The notes under the pieces are model-generated. The model was given only the letters and a program-made list of their open reading frames with translations. It was not told the DNA's origin and searched no databases. Shown piece after piece: positions 12,575-25,051 of a stretch of DNA of 64,000 bases (the first letter of the stretch is position 1; every line of letters starts with the position of its first letter). Source of the DNA: Epinephelus fuscoguttatus (lineage: Eukaryota; Chordata; Actinopteri; Perciformes; Serranidae); assembly GCF_011397635.1 (NCBI RefSeq), contig NC_064762.1, forward strand, positions 18,551,979-18,615,978, read 5' to 3'. The translations under genes and the position numbers were made by a program.

Positions 12575-13388
12575 CAGGAATGCCGCCGTTGACCCCTTCT
12601 TTGTAGGCTGGGGTCTTAAAGGGAAGCGGTGTGTGAGGGGCAGATGAACTTGTGCTGAAAGACTGATTATGATTCCTCCGCTCCCTCCTCCTGTTTTCCC
12701 TCTATCACAGGCTCAGCATGGAGTCAAGAAACCATGTCGGAGTATTTGTTAGATTTGATTACAAAGCCTCAAAGAGCTGGAGTTATACTTTTCAGTTATT
12801 TTAGCTGAGTTATGTCTTTAATATATAAAGGATAGTGCATTTTTAATGTGCAACGATGTTTTAGCGACACACTGATGTTATCTGGAAGGTATGAGGGAGA
12901 CGAGGAGGAGGGAGAAACTGGGCGTAGTTCGCTTTAATATTTATTAAGCAGCCATGTAGCTCTGCAGCTGGGGAACGTCTGGAGAGGGATAGAAATGGAG
13001 GAGTTTGATGAATTACATCAGATTAAGAGCAGCAGTGGTACAGCAGCCCTCTCACACAGTGGGTGATGAGTCATTTAAACAAACCTTGAAGCATGGTGGT
13101 AAAATCAAACCGTAAAAGAGAAAAACCAAAGACTCAAATTGACAAAGGGGGAGATAGAAAATATTGCAGGAGAATTAAGCACACTTCACAAGACACAGTA
13201 AAATAGCAATGTATCCATAGATCATAAAACATAACAATTCCGTAAATGTACAATAAAGATTTTAAAAAAATATGACTAGACAAAAATCCTATTATAAATA
13301 TTATAAATATTCAGTAAAAATATCATAATAAAATCATCATCAATGTGTGTGTCACTGGTAAATCAGACTGAGTATGCCAGCTTGAAAA

Positions 13389-13422
13389 TATATAATATAA
13401 TATAATATAATATAATATATTA
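13389..13422. repeat. (TATAA)n microsatellite
   Basis: About seven tandem copies of TATAA/ATAAT within AT-rich sequence. Confidence 0.9.
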
Positions 13423-15105
13423 ATTGTCTTTCCAGATTCATTGAGACTGCCATATACAATATTCTGTTAGCCACTACAAAGTTAGCAACTGTGCTTCCAC
13501 ACACATAAATATTACATCATAGTGTAAAATAAATATTTAGTTCAAAATTCAAGGCATAAGAAAACTAAAAAGAAAGAGAAAACAGGCAAAGTACAAAGTA
13601 AAATTAAAATAAACCCAAAAAAGCAATTAAATCAACAACAATAAAACTACTAATGACAATAATTACAGCAATGAACTACAGTATGTGTAGGTGCAGCTCA
13701 AAAATAATAGTAGTACCACTAAAAACTACTTTTACTTGTTAACTGTGCAATGTCGGATGGCAAACAATTCCATGTTTTCATTCCTTTTAATATAACAGTA
13801 TGTTGCCTTCAATCAGTTTTTGAAACAGGAAGTGAAAGCCTTGCAATAAAAACATTAACCAATGTTTCATTCCCTTGTCACACCCTCTGTCCCTGGAAGG
13901 ATTACATCACATTAAATTTCAGCTGTTAATGATATTCTGGTCCTAAAACATATCACACTGAGGGACAAAGATGTTTCCAAATGTAATCTGGGTCTCAGAT
14001 GGTTTCTTTTTCCAGAGAAGAAAAGATGCAGTATTTTCTTGTCCCTAATATCTTGTTTTTGTTCTTCATCACCACAGCTGAAGATACAAGACTGAAGCCT
14101 GGGAGACGCACTGTCTGGACCAGGAAGTGAGTGATGAGGGAGAGAGAGAGATCGAGAGAAATAAAGAGGCTGCTTGGTGGTAACACACTGAGACTGGGCT
14201 CCACCCATCCCGCCCAGAGAGACTGAGTGACTGAGCAACAGCTCCGCCATTCTCTCCACCTCCCCTTCCACCTGTACTCCAACCCCCCCATCCTGCAGCC
14301 CCTGTCACCACAACGTGACGTCCCCACCGCCATATCCTCACCCACTCACTCACTCTCATACACACACACACTAAAGCATGTCCTGTGCCTCAGAAGCATC
14401 CCACCTGGCTTGTAATCAGTGTGATGTATGTTCAGTGTCTCCGTGACTTTTCATTGCCCTTGCTGCATAAGACGAGTGTCTGCAAGTTGGTTGAGTGCTA
14501 ATCTGTCCATGTGTGTGTGCGCGTGTGTTTGTATGTGTATAGTAGGGAGAGTGAGATGGTGTCAGACGGTGAAGAGATGGAGGATTATATCTTGTATATT
14601 GTATTTATATCTTGAGTATTCTTTAATTCACCCTTAAGTCTTTTTTTCCTTTTTTGTTTGTACATTGTTGCCTTGATGTTTTTAAATTCCCACATTAAGC
14701 TGTGATACATCAGGTATTCTTTGGAGCAACATTATGACAGTAAATTTCACAGTTGATGCAGAGTAACGTCTGAAAGGTGTCTTGTAATATTTACCAAAAC
14801 AATTGTGCATTTCAGTGACCGGTGTATCACAGCTTTTTATAGTCATATTCAATAATTATTTCAACTAAACCATGGTACAAGTGTGATTCCACTGACAGTA
14901 AGTGATAACACTGACTGAAGAAAACACCCAAGAGGGCAGACAGTATGATGATCACTACCAGAAATGCTTTTGACACATTATCTTGTCACAATGTGTTCTC
15001 ACTCTGCATCCCAACAAAATAACTTCATAAGCTTTGTGTAGATAAGACAAACAATCACTGCCTGATTTACTGTGAAAGATATTGTTACACATTGTTTCAT
15101 GTAAT

Positions 15106-15116
15106 AATAAAATAAA
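15106..15116 (+). terminator. Proximal poly(A) signal pair (akap12)
   Basis: Two overlapping AATAAA hexamers (AATAAAATAAA), a candidate proximal polyadenylation site. Confidence 0.4.
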
Positions 15117-16441
15117 GTACTATTTTAACACCCTCATTTGATCATGTGGCAGAGGTATTTGGTGAACAGTGACATGCACAGGATACATAGGCTACTTTAT
15201 GACACTGTAAGACAAGTGCATGTAAGAAACACAAAGCATATCAGTGTTTAATGGCCGTGTTTCTGAATTACTGTGTGACATACTGTATGTTTTATTTGTG
15301 TGTAGCAATTTTAAGTTTAACACCTTCCTTACTACGCTATATTTATATGTCCTGATGCAAAGGCAGTATGTTGATGCCCTCTGTTGCCTACAAAAAGTAG
15401 TGCACCCTTAATCTTCAGTCATTGGTGTCATTTTGGCTTCAACTGCATGTTCAGGGTGATAGAGTATGAAAATGTTCAATCCAGTCTTATGGTACCTGCT
15501 CCCATGTCGTGTTCTTCGCCTAGCACGATGGCTCAGGCTCATTAAACTGGCACTGGGATTTAGAGAGAAACAGACACGGTCTGCATGGTACCAGGGGAGG
15601 GGAAAAAAAAAAATCTCATTTTGCTCTTAATTTGAAAACCAAATTGAGTTAGGATCAATCAGGGAGTCATGGTTTTTCCATTACTCACAGGATGAGACAT
15701 CAGTTGCATCCAATTAAATTCCTACTCAGCTGCTTTGAGTCATGCATCAAACCTAAGTCATGAGGTCAGGGCTTATTTTGCGAGGTCATTGGCAAAGTGG
15801 GAGATGTTTTAGGGTGGAGGAATATCTAAAACATTCCTGGGGGTCCATTTTTATCCACCAAAGCGAACGTGTGGCTGTGGGTCACACTGGTAATTGCTGA
15901 CGTCCTACCAAATTTGGCAAACTTGCACTGTGTCAGACATTCAGCTCTCGAGAGTTAGCTGTTAGTGCTTCCACTGATTATAACTTGACAGGAGCATCTC
16001 TAGAGGCTCACATTTCACTCAGCTTTATGACCAAACCAGAGAAAGATCAGGAAGTACGTACCCCTGTTGGGTCATCACTTCCCTTTACTTTGACTCTAGA
16101 GGGTTTGTCACATCCATACTTGCTTTACGTAAAAGATACAGGATTAAACTAAGACAAAGTGAGCTAAAGACTTTTGTTATTGTTGCAAAATGTAAAGCAT
16201 TTAGTTGGGGCACCTGCCCACTTTAGTCCTCCCTGCTTTTTGTAACACACTTAACTGTGAACCTGTTAACATTTGTACAGATTGTATACCTACTGTATGT
16301 ACTTAAAAATCATATTGTTGTAATATTAACTAATAACCTGCAGCCATTTAGCATAATATTCATGTAGCATGGAATTAATGGTCTTTTATATTTTAGAAGC
16401 TGTTAATAGTAAGGATACAGAAACTTGTCTATATTTCATTC

Positions 16442-16447
16442 AATAAA
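16442..16447 (+). terminator. Distal poly(A) signal (akap12)
   Basis: AATAAA in TTCATTCAATAAAGG, followed by a GT-rich stretch (ATGGTGTGTGCTTTG) that suits a downstream element. Best candidate for the distal 3' end of akap12. Confidence 0.5.
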
Positions 16448-16547
16448 GGTAGAGAAAAATGGTGTGTGCTTTGTATTCATCCATGGATCTTTCAAGAAAG
16501 AAAATAATCATATAATAATCATTAAATATAAAGACAAAGGTATATGT

Positions 16548-17852
16548 CACACCTCACACAGGAGGATTTATAGTTGACAAATACAACAACACTTACATCT
16601 GCTAACGGCAACATTATAGTATGTTATAAACAATGTATTTTATGTTTCTACACTGCTTATAAATGCCTAAGGGGGGAGTGTTAAAGGTTCAGCTTCAGGT
16701 TTTATCTTTACTTCAATGGAATTAAATGACAATTTGTGTAATACAGGTGTCATTTACCCAGGTGTATGCTCTGTACTTTTAAAGAAACGCATTTTTGCCA
16801 AAGGTTTAGTTTGTAAAACTGAGCTCAAAAGTGTATGCTCACTTTAAAGCCAGACTCCACTGGCAAAATCAGTGATTTTACCTTTCTGAACACAGCAGCT
16901 GCTGGTCCACTGTTGCCACAATCACTTATGTAGTGTGTGTTACTGGGTGAGGTTGGTGTTTCAAAGTTTGGATTTACCAAAGTCAAAAGTCACACTATAA
17001 CACAAACTACAGATTGAGACAGTGGTATACCAGTGGCATTGTGTTTAATGAAGTAAAATGACTGTTTTTGTCAATGGAGTCTGGCTTTAAAGAGAGCTTA
17101 GTTAAGTGTCACTGTTCATTCAGTTCCTCATTGGTTAACAGCTGTCTGTTTGGGAAGTAGTGAGCATGGATGTATGAGACTTGGATATATACTGCACAAG
17201 TTGCGTGAGAGTTTGTAAATGGATGATTCAAAACATTAAGTTCAGAGCTACACGTCTGGTGGACATTCCTGCAGTCATCTTCAAAACTTGGGACACTGTG
17301 CCACTGTATTGTATGATCAAACTGTTGTAGAGTGGCCTTTAATTGTGACCATCCCAAAGCACCTGTGTAGCAATGATGATGTGTAATCAGCATCTTGATG
17401 CGCAACACCTGTCAGGTGGATGGATTAACTTTGAAAAGGAGATGTGCTCACTGGCATGAATTTAAACAAATTTGTTACCAAGATTTCAGACAATATATAT
17501 ATTTTGTTTGAATTTTTTTTCCAGTGTAGTTTTGTTGTTTTTAAACATTGGACTCCAGTTCATCAAGAATTTTCTCAGTTTACCATGGAGGCATGCGAGA
17601 AAAGTTTTCCTTACTAATTCAGCATGACACAGAGTGAGTAACCGATACACAAATGGTCATTTTGGGGGGTGAAGTATTCCTTCAGTTATCACTGGAGCAA
17701 AGATAAAACTTCACACTGAGCTTTAACACTCTCCCAACCTCATTAAGCATTTATAGGCAGGGTAGAAACATTTGATAACACACTATAATGTGACTGTAAG
17801 CAGATGTGAGTGTTAATGTATTTGTTAACAATTATAAATCCTCCTGTGGGGA
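16548..17852. mobile_element. Fold-back DNA element with ~165 bp inverted arms
   Basis: 16548-16716 is the reverse complement of 17690-17852 with scattered mismatches. Shared blocks include ACAGGAGGATTTATA, ATCTGCT and TATAAATGC. The interior holds another small inverted-repeat element (16842-17092) and a copy of a repeat also found near 56-59 kb (about 17500-17690). No transposase is visible, so it is non-autonomous and probably composite. Confidence 0.7.
16842..17092. mobile_element. Small inverted-repeat transposon (MITE) nested in the fold-back element
   Basis: Ends CTTTAAAGCCAGACTCCA and, reversed, CTTTAAAGCCAGACTCCA, continuing for about 40 bp of inverted similarity (…CAAAAnCAGTnATTTTAC). 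About 250 bp, no coding capacity. Confidence 0.75.
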
Positions 17853-18127
17853 TTAGTGAGTGAAGTTTGTGTAAATAGACAATGAATTGACATATAGCAT
17901 ATATCCTCATACAGAAGATGCAATTGTTCTCAAATAATTCTTTAAAATGTCCTTTTAACGAAACATAAATAGTGTGCTAAATATTCCTGTATTAAATGTT
18001 TAATAAACAGTGCTAAAAAAGTAAAATGGGTGAATGGATTGAGGAACAGAATTAAGACCAGCTCCTGGCGCTGTTTTGTCCAGGTAAAGACGAGACAAAA
18101 AGACCCACTATTATAAAAAGACATGTC

Positions 18128-18133
18128 TTTATT
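18128..18133 (-). terminator. Candidate distal poly(A) signal (zbtb2)
   Basis: AATAAA on the minus strand (GAACAATAAAGACA), the most distal of three candidates. Confidence 0.35.
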
Positions 18134-19057
18134 GTTCATTCTTCATTGAAAAAAAAAAGTTATTTATACAGAAAATTACTCACATTCCTGAGAACACAGA
18201 TTGATCACAGTAGATGTCAGACGGGCGGGAGAAGGATCATGAGCTTGAAATGAGACTGTTGTCGGGATAAACAACAGTGGACAAAAAAGACAATGTGAAA
18301 CTTCTCATCTTCCTGAGACGTTTAAACACACACACATACACAACCATTTAGTTACAGACTGGTGCGGCAGGAGAACAATTATGACTCAAACCGAGGAGGG
18401 AGTTAGACTTTTTCGTAAAGCTCTGCATTAATCTGTGTATCAATTGAGCTCTGAGAAATGAATGTCAGTAGTACAGAATTTCAGTCGCCTCAACAAAGCT
18501 TGAATCAAGACACAAACAAGAATCCTTCTGTTTGTAAGACTAAATCCAGACTTTTTTTTAATGTGAATCAAAATGTGATGAAAATTGATGTATGGCAAAG
18601 ATGGCTCACACCACTCAGATTTGACAGCCTTCCTCCTCACTAGACCTGAGTAGACAAAAAGAAAAACAGCTCCATCTACCGCAACACTGGGCTCATTGCA
18701 ACAAAGCAGCAACTGCTTTTAAATACTTAATATAGGAGGATTTTAGGTACAAATACCCACGTAAATCAAACTAAAAGTGGGCTTCAAATTTACTGTCAAA
18801 ACATCTGTACTTGGGGCTTGGTGAAATTCAAATCAAAGGAAAAAAAAAAAAAACCAATATATAAGCATATTAAATGTACTAGGGATGGGCATTTCTCTGT
18901 TATAGTTTGACATACAGTATTGAAATGGATAAAAGATGGAAACAAGTCAATAAATCCAACACAGTCTACATTTACTATACTATACAACACACATTAATGA
19001 GCTTATGTGGCTTATTTAACAACTCTGCTTTAAAAATAATATTGAAAATTATATTAT

Positions 19058-19388
19058 TACTGGAGCTGCAACAATTAATCCATTTTATGTCTATTTTTTT
19101 AAAGAAAAAACAAACAAACAAAAAAACAAAACAAAAAACAAACTAAAAATTCTGTGATTTCAGTTTCTTAAATTTGAGTATTTTCTGCGTTCTTTACTCG
19201 TCCATGACAGTAAACTGAATATCTTTGGGTTTTGGACAAAACAAGACATTTGAAGACGTCATCTTGGGCTTTGTTTGACATTTTCACTATTTTCTCTTAT
19301 TTTATAGACAAAACAGCTAATTGATTTAATTGAGAAAATAATCTACAAATTAGTCAACAGTTAAAATAATTGTTAGTTGTAGCCCTAA
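19058..19388. mobile_element. Dispersed AT-rich repeat, family A
   Basis: Begins GGAGCTGCAACAATTAAT and ends, when reversed, AGGGCTACAACTAACAAT. The interior has the signature CTGAATATCTTTGGG. Related copies lie at 27066-27345, 31775-32062, 34255-34590, 50206-51408 (interrupted) and 58935-59275. It resembles a common teleost non-autonomous DNA transposon; the family name was not verified. Confidence 0.7.
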
Positions 19389-21297
19389 TTAAAATTGGTC
19401 TCTAGGATTATTAGCAATTAGTGCCGTTTCAGCCAAAAATTGACAAATGTCAGACTACGAAATCATTTTTGGTTTCTGTAGCCGCATGGGTCGGTTAGTA
19501 TTTGCAGCAAAAAAGGCAATGTTATTTGCAGTAATAATACAATGTAGAATTTATTTTCCACTAGACGGAGCATTAACAATATCAGGACAGTTTAACAAGC
19601 CTCCCTCAAATAACATTCATTCATCTTTTTATTGAAACGTGAGATAAAAGATTAAGAATTTTTTTTTGCATAAACCCCACCTAACTTGACATGTATGTAA
19701 AGATTTTAAACAATTTCCAGTCATCAGCAGTTTAAAGGAACAATTTATTTTGCTGTAAATTATAATTAATAGCATCCTTTATATTCCCATAACACACATG
19801 TATCCAGGCAGTCAAGTATAAAGAGATATCACCCTGTCATTTTATTTCTTATTAAAGCTAACTGTCACACCGTCACCTCTGCCTGAGTTTATACCGCCTC
19901 CACACTGACAGGTGGAGCATTCAAACTCTCCCACCTCTGCATCATCATCATACATTTAAACATGTTCACCTGCAAACTCTCTCACACAATGTTTGTTCTA
20001 TAAGCGACAACTGTTGAACCTACTTCTTCTTCTGCTTTGTTAAAGAACACATATATGTCAGACAGTCTTAGATTCCCTTTGCAATTAGTAAAACTTTGGA
20101 AAGGGGAAGAGACTTAAAATGTCAAATATATATATTTTAATTCTAATCTATTCCTTGAGGAAATTAATGATACATTTATCATGCCCATCCCTAATACATC
20201 AACTCTCGCTAAGCCAAATGTAACCCTATTTTGAAAGCTATTTGTCTACTAATATACATAAACCTTTGCAATATAAAGTCATCTTTGTAAATATAGCATT
20301 GTATATAAAATTAGAAAAGCATGGCAAACAAAAAACAAGGGCTTTTTTTAGAAGTAGATTGGAAAAAATTATATAAAGACAGGACAGCCTCCCATCAACC
20401 AGTAACCAAATAATGACTCAGCGGGGCTCAACTGTAAACACAATGAACACACTTGCTTGTTGTATGAAGAGCAATTGTGCTTCAGTTAGGTGTAACGACA
20501 TAGGATTACTCGCACTTAGCACAGTCAACAAAACACAGAGTAAAACAACTACACTGTTAGTGAGAAGGATGCAAATCATGGTCAACACTTTACATTTAAA
20601 AAGTCGAAACACTGACAAAACATGGATGGAAGACAGATGCACTTTTCCTGCATATCGGGCATCGACTCAAAAAAAGAGCACAGATTGTCTCAGGTCTGAA
20701 TATGTTGTGTGCTTTTAGCTGGACTTGAAATCTACACCGGAGCTACAGAATAAGCCTCTCACTTATGACCACAAAGAAACAGCTCTTCTGTGCAGTTACA
20801 GGGGGGTTATTAAAAGTTTGCAACTCTTTTTCTCCTCCTCAAATCTAGCACAGCTAACCCATCTCACAACACGCTGCGTCCTCCGGAACCGTCTCAGCTT
20901 CCTCTTCCCCTCATACTCAAAGACTGCCTGCGCAGCAACTTTAGCTCTTTAGAAAAAACACTGGCACCACCTGACGTGAGTCTAAATCCAATGTACACCA
21001 ATAATAAAAAGGTGCGAAGAAAGTTAGTTACTTCATCTTTCTCAATGGTGTTTAACTTAGCCTTGAGTTAAATGTTAATGTTATTTGCCTTTCTAATGAT
21101 GTTGGATTCACTTTTTGTCATATTCAGCCAAAAACATCCAGAAGAGTGTACCACAAAAAAAGCCTCCAGAGAAAGTTTTATTAGATTGAGATCCTCAAAC
21201 ATACATACCCTGACTAACTTCACCTTTAGCTTACCTATTAACCATAATTTAGAAAGTAAACATACATGTTAAAAAGGACAAATACACAGTTTTGGCA

Positions 21298-22717
21298 CTA
21301 CTCTACGAGGATCTCTTCAGTCTTTATGGGTTCCAGTGGGGTGCCAGAGTTGGACAAATCAGAGCCTTCATCTTTGGAAAACTCCTCACGCTGGAGCAGC
21401 ATCCCTGCGCTCGTGTTTCCCTGTAGCCCCACCAATCCCCCTTGAGTAAAGCACAAGTGTTTGATCACCTCGTTGGGACTGGAAAAGGTGGTCGCACAAA
21501 TGTTACACTTATAAGGCTTCGACGAGCCCAAGAACATTGCCTCCATCTGGCTGGCGTCGTCGCCCGCGGCGCACAGCTCCATGCTCTGTCGGTCCACCAT
21601 GGTGTAGGAGTCGGCGCCCTGGTTCAGGCACACGTGGCGGGCCGCCTGGTTGGCCCGGCAGAAGCTCTTGCCACATGCGCTGCATTTGAAGGGCTTGCCC
21701 GTGTGGATGTACATGTGTTCGCGCCAGTGGCTCTTCTGGATAAACTTGCGGCCACATGTGGAGCACTCATACTTGCGCCGCTTCACTTCCCTGTCCAAGT
21801 CGGCGCTCTCCAGGTTGTCGATGTCCGCGATGTCTGACGGAGGTGGTGTGTCTGCCTGAGAGTTTAATCCTCCCGCCCCCCAGCTGGACGTGGACACCTC
21901 TGCTTGTGGAGAGTCCGAGTTGGTACCTGAAACAGGCGTTTGCTCGCTGTCACTGATTATCTCTACTGCTGTGGTAGCGGCCGAGGCACTTGACCCTGCC
22001 TTCATTCCCTTCAGGGCCCCCTCTAACTCCAGCATGCTGCTTTCTCCGGTCATGGCAGGTGAGAGTTCATTGCTGGGCTCAGCTGGCGCCTGCTGTAGAG
22101 CCTGGGTGTGCTGGAGGAGATGCTCTCTCAGCAGGCTTCTCTGGGTGAATCGACTCCTACACAGATGACACGAGTAATGCTTCCTAAAGGACGAGCTCCT
22201 CTTCATGATGCTGGGCTTTACGTGAAGAATGGCGCCGGCTGAGGAACCATCTGCACTTAGCAAGTCCATTCCTCCCTCTTCAGCTGTAGGCTTGGTGCCG
22301 CTGGTTGAGGCCTCCGCTTCTGGTGGCGAGGAAGCTAGCTTGGTCAGGAAGGAATTTGCGTATGGAGCTGTGGCAGCTGGCGTGGACGGATACTTCCCCT
22401 CTGAGCTCACCTGCTCCATGTCAAAGGGTGAGGAGAGCTGCCGTCTAGTGGCCAATCGAGCAGACAGCCCTCCCTGCTGGTCGGAGATCTGGATGCCGTA
22501 GAGGGAGGTGGAAAGGTTGATGCTGTGCTGCTCAGCGTGTGAATACACAGACTGGCTGGCCTCCTGCAGGAGTGGATAGGCGTGTAGGAATCTGACGCCC
22601 TGCTCCAGCCGTGCGGGATCTATCAACTGGGGTGCGAGCTTGCCTGTGTACATCAGGTTGAGGAGGTAGCTGAAGATATCTGGCTGTATGTCAGCAGCCT
22701 TCAGGCGCACACAGTCA
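21298..22717 (-). CDS. zbtb2: zbtb2 coding exon 2 (rest of BTB, zinc fingers, stop)
   Basis: Begins after the minus-strand acceptor TGTTTCAG, completing the Ser codon (AG|T) left by exon 1. It encodes residues 58-530. In-frame sequence upstream of the acceptor (MLNVMSLCF) is intron. Confidence 0.95.
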
Positions 22718-25051
22718 CTGAAACACAAAGACATTACGTTTAACAACTGACGAACCCATGCATGAAGAAAAATCTAGTCAAGTTACTGGTCACAGGCTGC
22801 TGAAAACTTGCATGCGAATAAGGTTAAATCCACACTAATAAGTTTTTGTTTTAAAATGCACAACTATTGTTACATTTATGCCCTGCGTCCACACCACTCT
22901 GGCATTTGGGAACCCCTGAAATGGAGACCTTTTAAAATGCTGCAGACCCTGTTTCAGTTTGAAAACTCTGTGGTTGCCTTTTAGTCTGGACAGATGGAAA
23001 CAGACACTTGTGCAAAATGTGACGCAGACACCCACATTTGCTTCTCGATTTGGGTCTTGCTAGTTACACTGTGTCAAATCTAGACATTATAGCTAAATTT
23101 TATCCTTCATGTGTCGGTACTCCTTTCCCATTGCCATGGCTTCCTTGTCGCTGTATTTGCTTGAATCTGTTTTCCGCCGCCTTGACTGCCTTATACTCAG
23201 GTGATACTTTCAGTAACGGTTTGCTCTCGTCATTTGTCGGAGCAAAGAAATCTCTTCTCTTTCCAGTCTCCATAGTATTGTCTTATTTAAGCAACCAGCT
23301 GCAGAGTAGAAAATCTACTTCCTGTTTACACTGGTATGCGCATGCCTAGTGTTCATAAATGGTCATGTGAAATACGTTTTCAGGCATGTTAGTATGGAGG
23401 AAGATTAATTCTTAAACGATGCTAAAATGCTAGTGTGCACAGAGATTGTTTTAATTTTAAAATGCCCTTTGTTAAGATTAATTTGGGGCTTTTTGCCTTT
23501 AATTGATGGAGCAGTTTCAGGAGGAGAAAGAGGGGAAGACAAGCAGCAAAGGGTCACAGGATGGAATTGAACCTGCGGCTGCTGCAGCAAAAAGAGCCTT
23601 AATACATGGGGCGCCTGCTCTAACAGGCAAGCTACTGGGCAAGCCTAAAATACCATTTTAAAGTGAAAACATAAGTGCGAATGTGACCTTAATCTGTTTG
23701 GGTCTGTATGTCCTTCAGTGAGGGAATCTCACCATAAGACATTATCAGGGCAGTACAGATACCAGTTTTTACTTTAACGCCCTCACAGACCCTCAAACTT
23801 ATCATCTCAATTAATTCCACTGATCATCAAAGACGCAAATTGTGGGTCATTACACTGAAATGATTAAGACACAGTCCAGTGCTAAACTACAGAGAAAAAA
23901 CATCCTTCCATGTATGACAGCATGAGAACAAATGATGCCCGGGCCACACTGCCTACCTCTATCTGTGCGTGATGGCTACCTTGCCATACTGCTGTGGCTG
24001 GCATTCCAGTGGTGTTCACACAGACAGCAGTGCTGCTGCGGTGCCACTGTCTGCCAGCCCTTTCTTTCTACATTTAGTCTGTATCATATAAAACCACAAT
24101 GAAACCCTTGTGTTAATAAATGAAGGGATTCTGTCCACAGAAACGCTAGCGGGCTTTTAATTTGAAATGGAAACAAGAAGTTTTGAGTTAAAGGTTAAAG
24201 GTTGTGTAGGTTTTAGCGGCATCTATTTGTAGAAATAAAATGTAATATTCATGACTATGTTTTCATTAGTGTACGATCTCCTCAAACTAAGAGCTATTGT
24301 ATTTTCTCTTTGTGCATTGGCCACAAAAGTGTTCCTACATGTTTGGCACATGGGAGAAGTTTCAGTTCTGCGACAGTTTCAGTTCTCACTGCTACATTCC
24401 ACTAAATCCTACACACTAGGCATTTAAAAATACGTACTAATATGTTTTTTCTTGTCTATATTCTACAGATATAGACCTTGAAACTCTAGTGAAATGTGTG
24501 ATGTTGCAGGTATGATGTAAATGGAACTATAAATATATCATGTTGCAAACAGAGCGCGTCACATGGGAAAAATAGGTAAGTCTCCAAATCTCTAGATGAA
24601 CTGCAGCCGTGTCATGCCTGAGCCATGCTGCTCACACAGGCAGTGACTACTCTGACCTGTTAACATAGGTGCCAAAACCAAAAGCAAGAGTTTCTACAAT
24701 GCACATGTGCTGCTCTTGTAGGCAGTGTGGCCCAGATGTGAGTGTTATTATGACATGGCATCTGTAGGTTTGGGCAGCAGAATTTGGTGCTGTGTTCATT
24801 CTCTGAGATGATAACAAAAAGTATGTTAGCTTGGTATTGAGATTGTGTCCGACATTGTTTTAAACATTCCTCCTGTACCTGTCCTGGTGGATGAAGAGCA
24901 TTCTGAAGTAATTGGAGAAGGCAGCGAGGACAGCTTTGTGGGCTTTGAAGAAGACATCTCCTATAGCCACAGTGCAGTCGCACAGGAAGCCAAACTCCCT
25001 CTGAGCGTTAAGCTGCTGCAGCAGGATAAGACCATGGTTGGCCAACTCCAT
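21298..25051 (-). CDS. zbtb2: Zinc finger and BTB domain protein 2
   Basis: Nuclear BTB/zinc-finger transcription factor. Coding exons on the minus strand are 25051-24879 and 22717-21298 (530 residues; human about 514). The BTB domain spans both exons: the start [20 protein letters not shown] joins across the intron as …[33 protein letters not shown]. Four C2H2-type fingers lie at about 239-261, 374-396, 401-421 and 460-480. The last two have the short H-x-C spacing (ARHVC, IKHLC) typical of ZBTB2. A SUMO-interacting-like motif (VEIISDSE, about 309-316) and a terminal SUMO-acceptor consensus (I-K-T-E, Lys523) are visible. The stop is TAG at 21300-21298. Confidence 0.96.
22820..23692. mobile_element. 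DNA transposon with ~38 bp terminal inverted repeats
   Basis: Left end AAGGTTAAATCCACACTAAT…TTTTAAAATG; the reversed right end is AAGGTCACATTCGCACTTAT…CTTTAAAATG. Internal blocks such as GTTTGAAAACTCTGTGG resemble hAT-type non-autonomous elements of fish. The same trinucleotide AAT flanks both ends. A SINE occupies 23475-23639. Confidence 0.65.
23475..23639 (-). mobile_element. tRNA-headed SINE, minus orientation
   Basis: Reverse complement of the SINE found at 45108 and 56109: the shared head TTAGAGCAGGCGCCCCATGT, then a B-box-like GGTTCAATTCC and an AAAGGC…CCCCAAAT tail. More diverged than the other two copies, so probably older. Confidence 0.8.
24202..24416. mobile_element. Small inverted-repeat transposon (MITE)
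   Basis: Left end TGTGTAGGTTTTAGCGG; reversed right end TGTGTAGGATTTAGTGG. About 215 bp with no coding capacity. Confidence 0.6.
24879..25051 (-). CDS. zbtb2: zbtb2 coding exon 1 (start, first half of BTB)
   Basis: ATG at 25051-25049, residues 1-57 plus two bases. Donor AG|GTACAGG follows. An acceptor (TTTTGTGCAG) sits eight bases upstream of the ATG (exon begins at 25059), so the 5'UTR is mostly on another exon. Confidence 0.95.

Larger units (their letters stand above)
12278..14077 (+). other. akap12: Probable akap12 3'UTR intron
   Basis: Candidate intron between donor CAG|GTGATC at 12278 and acceptor CACCACAG ending at 14077. Contents: a perfect 14-bp palindrome (12561-12574), an AT-rich middle section and a TATAA microsatellite (13389-13422). 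If it is not spliced, this is simply continuous 3'UTR or intergenic DNA. Confidence 0.5.
14078..16465 (+). other. akap12: Probable akap12 3'UTR terminal exon
   Basis: Starts after a plausible acceptor (TTCTTCATCACCACAG) and contains no long open frame. Two poly(A) signal regions fall inside it, at 15106-15116 and 16442-16447. The assignment is inferred from position and splice-site quality. Confidence 0.5.
18106..21297 (-). other. zbtb2: Probable zbtb2 3'UTR region (maximum extent)
   Basis: Minus-strand sequence after the zbtb2 stop with no coding content. Candidate poly(A) signals on the minus strand lie at 21177-21182, 19628-19633 and 18128-18133, so the 3'UTR is between about 0.1 and 3.2 kb. 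It contains a dispersed repeat at 19058-19388. RNA evidence would be needed to choose the end. Confidence 0.4.
22718..24878 (-). other. zbtb2: zbtb2 intron between the two coding exons
   Basis: GT-AG intron of 2.2 kb. It holds a DNA transposon with a SINE inside it (22820-23692) and a second small inverted-repeat element (24202-24416). No exon seen. Confidence 0.85.
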
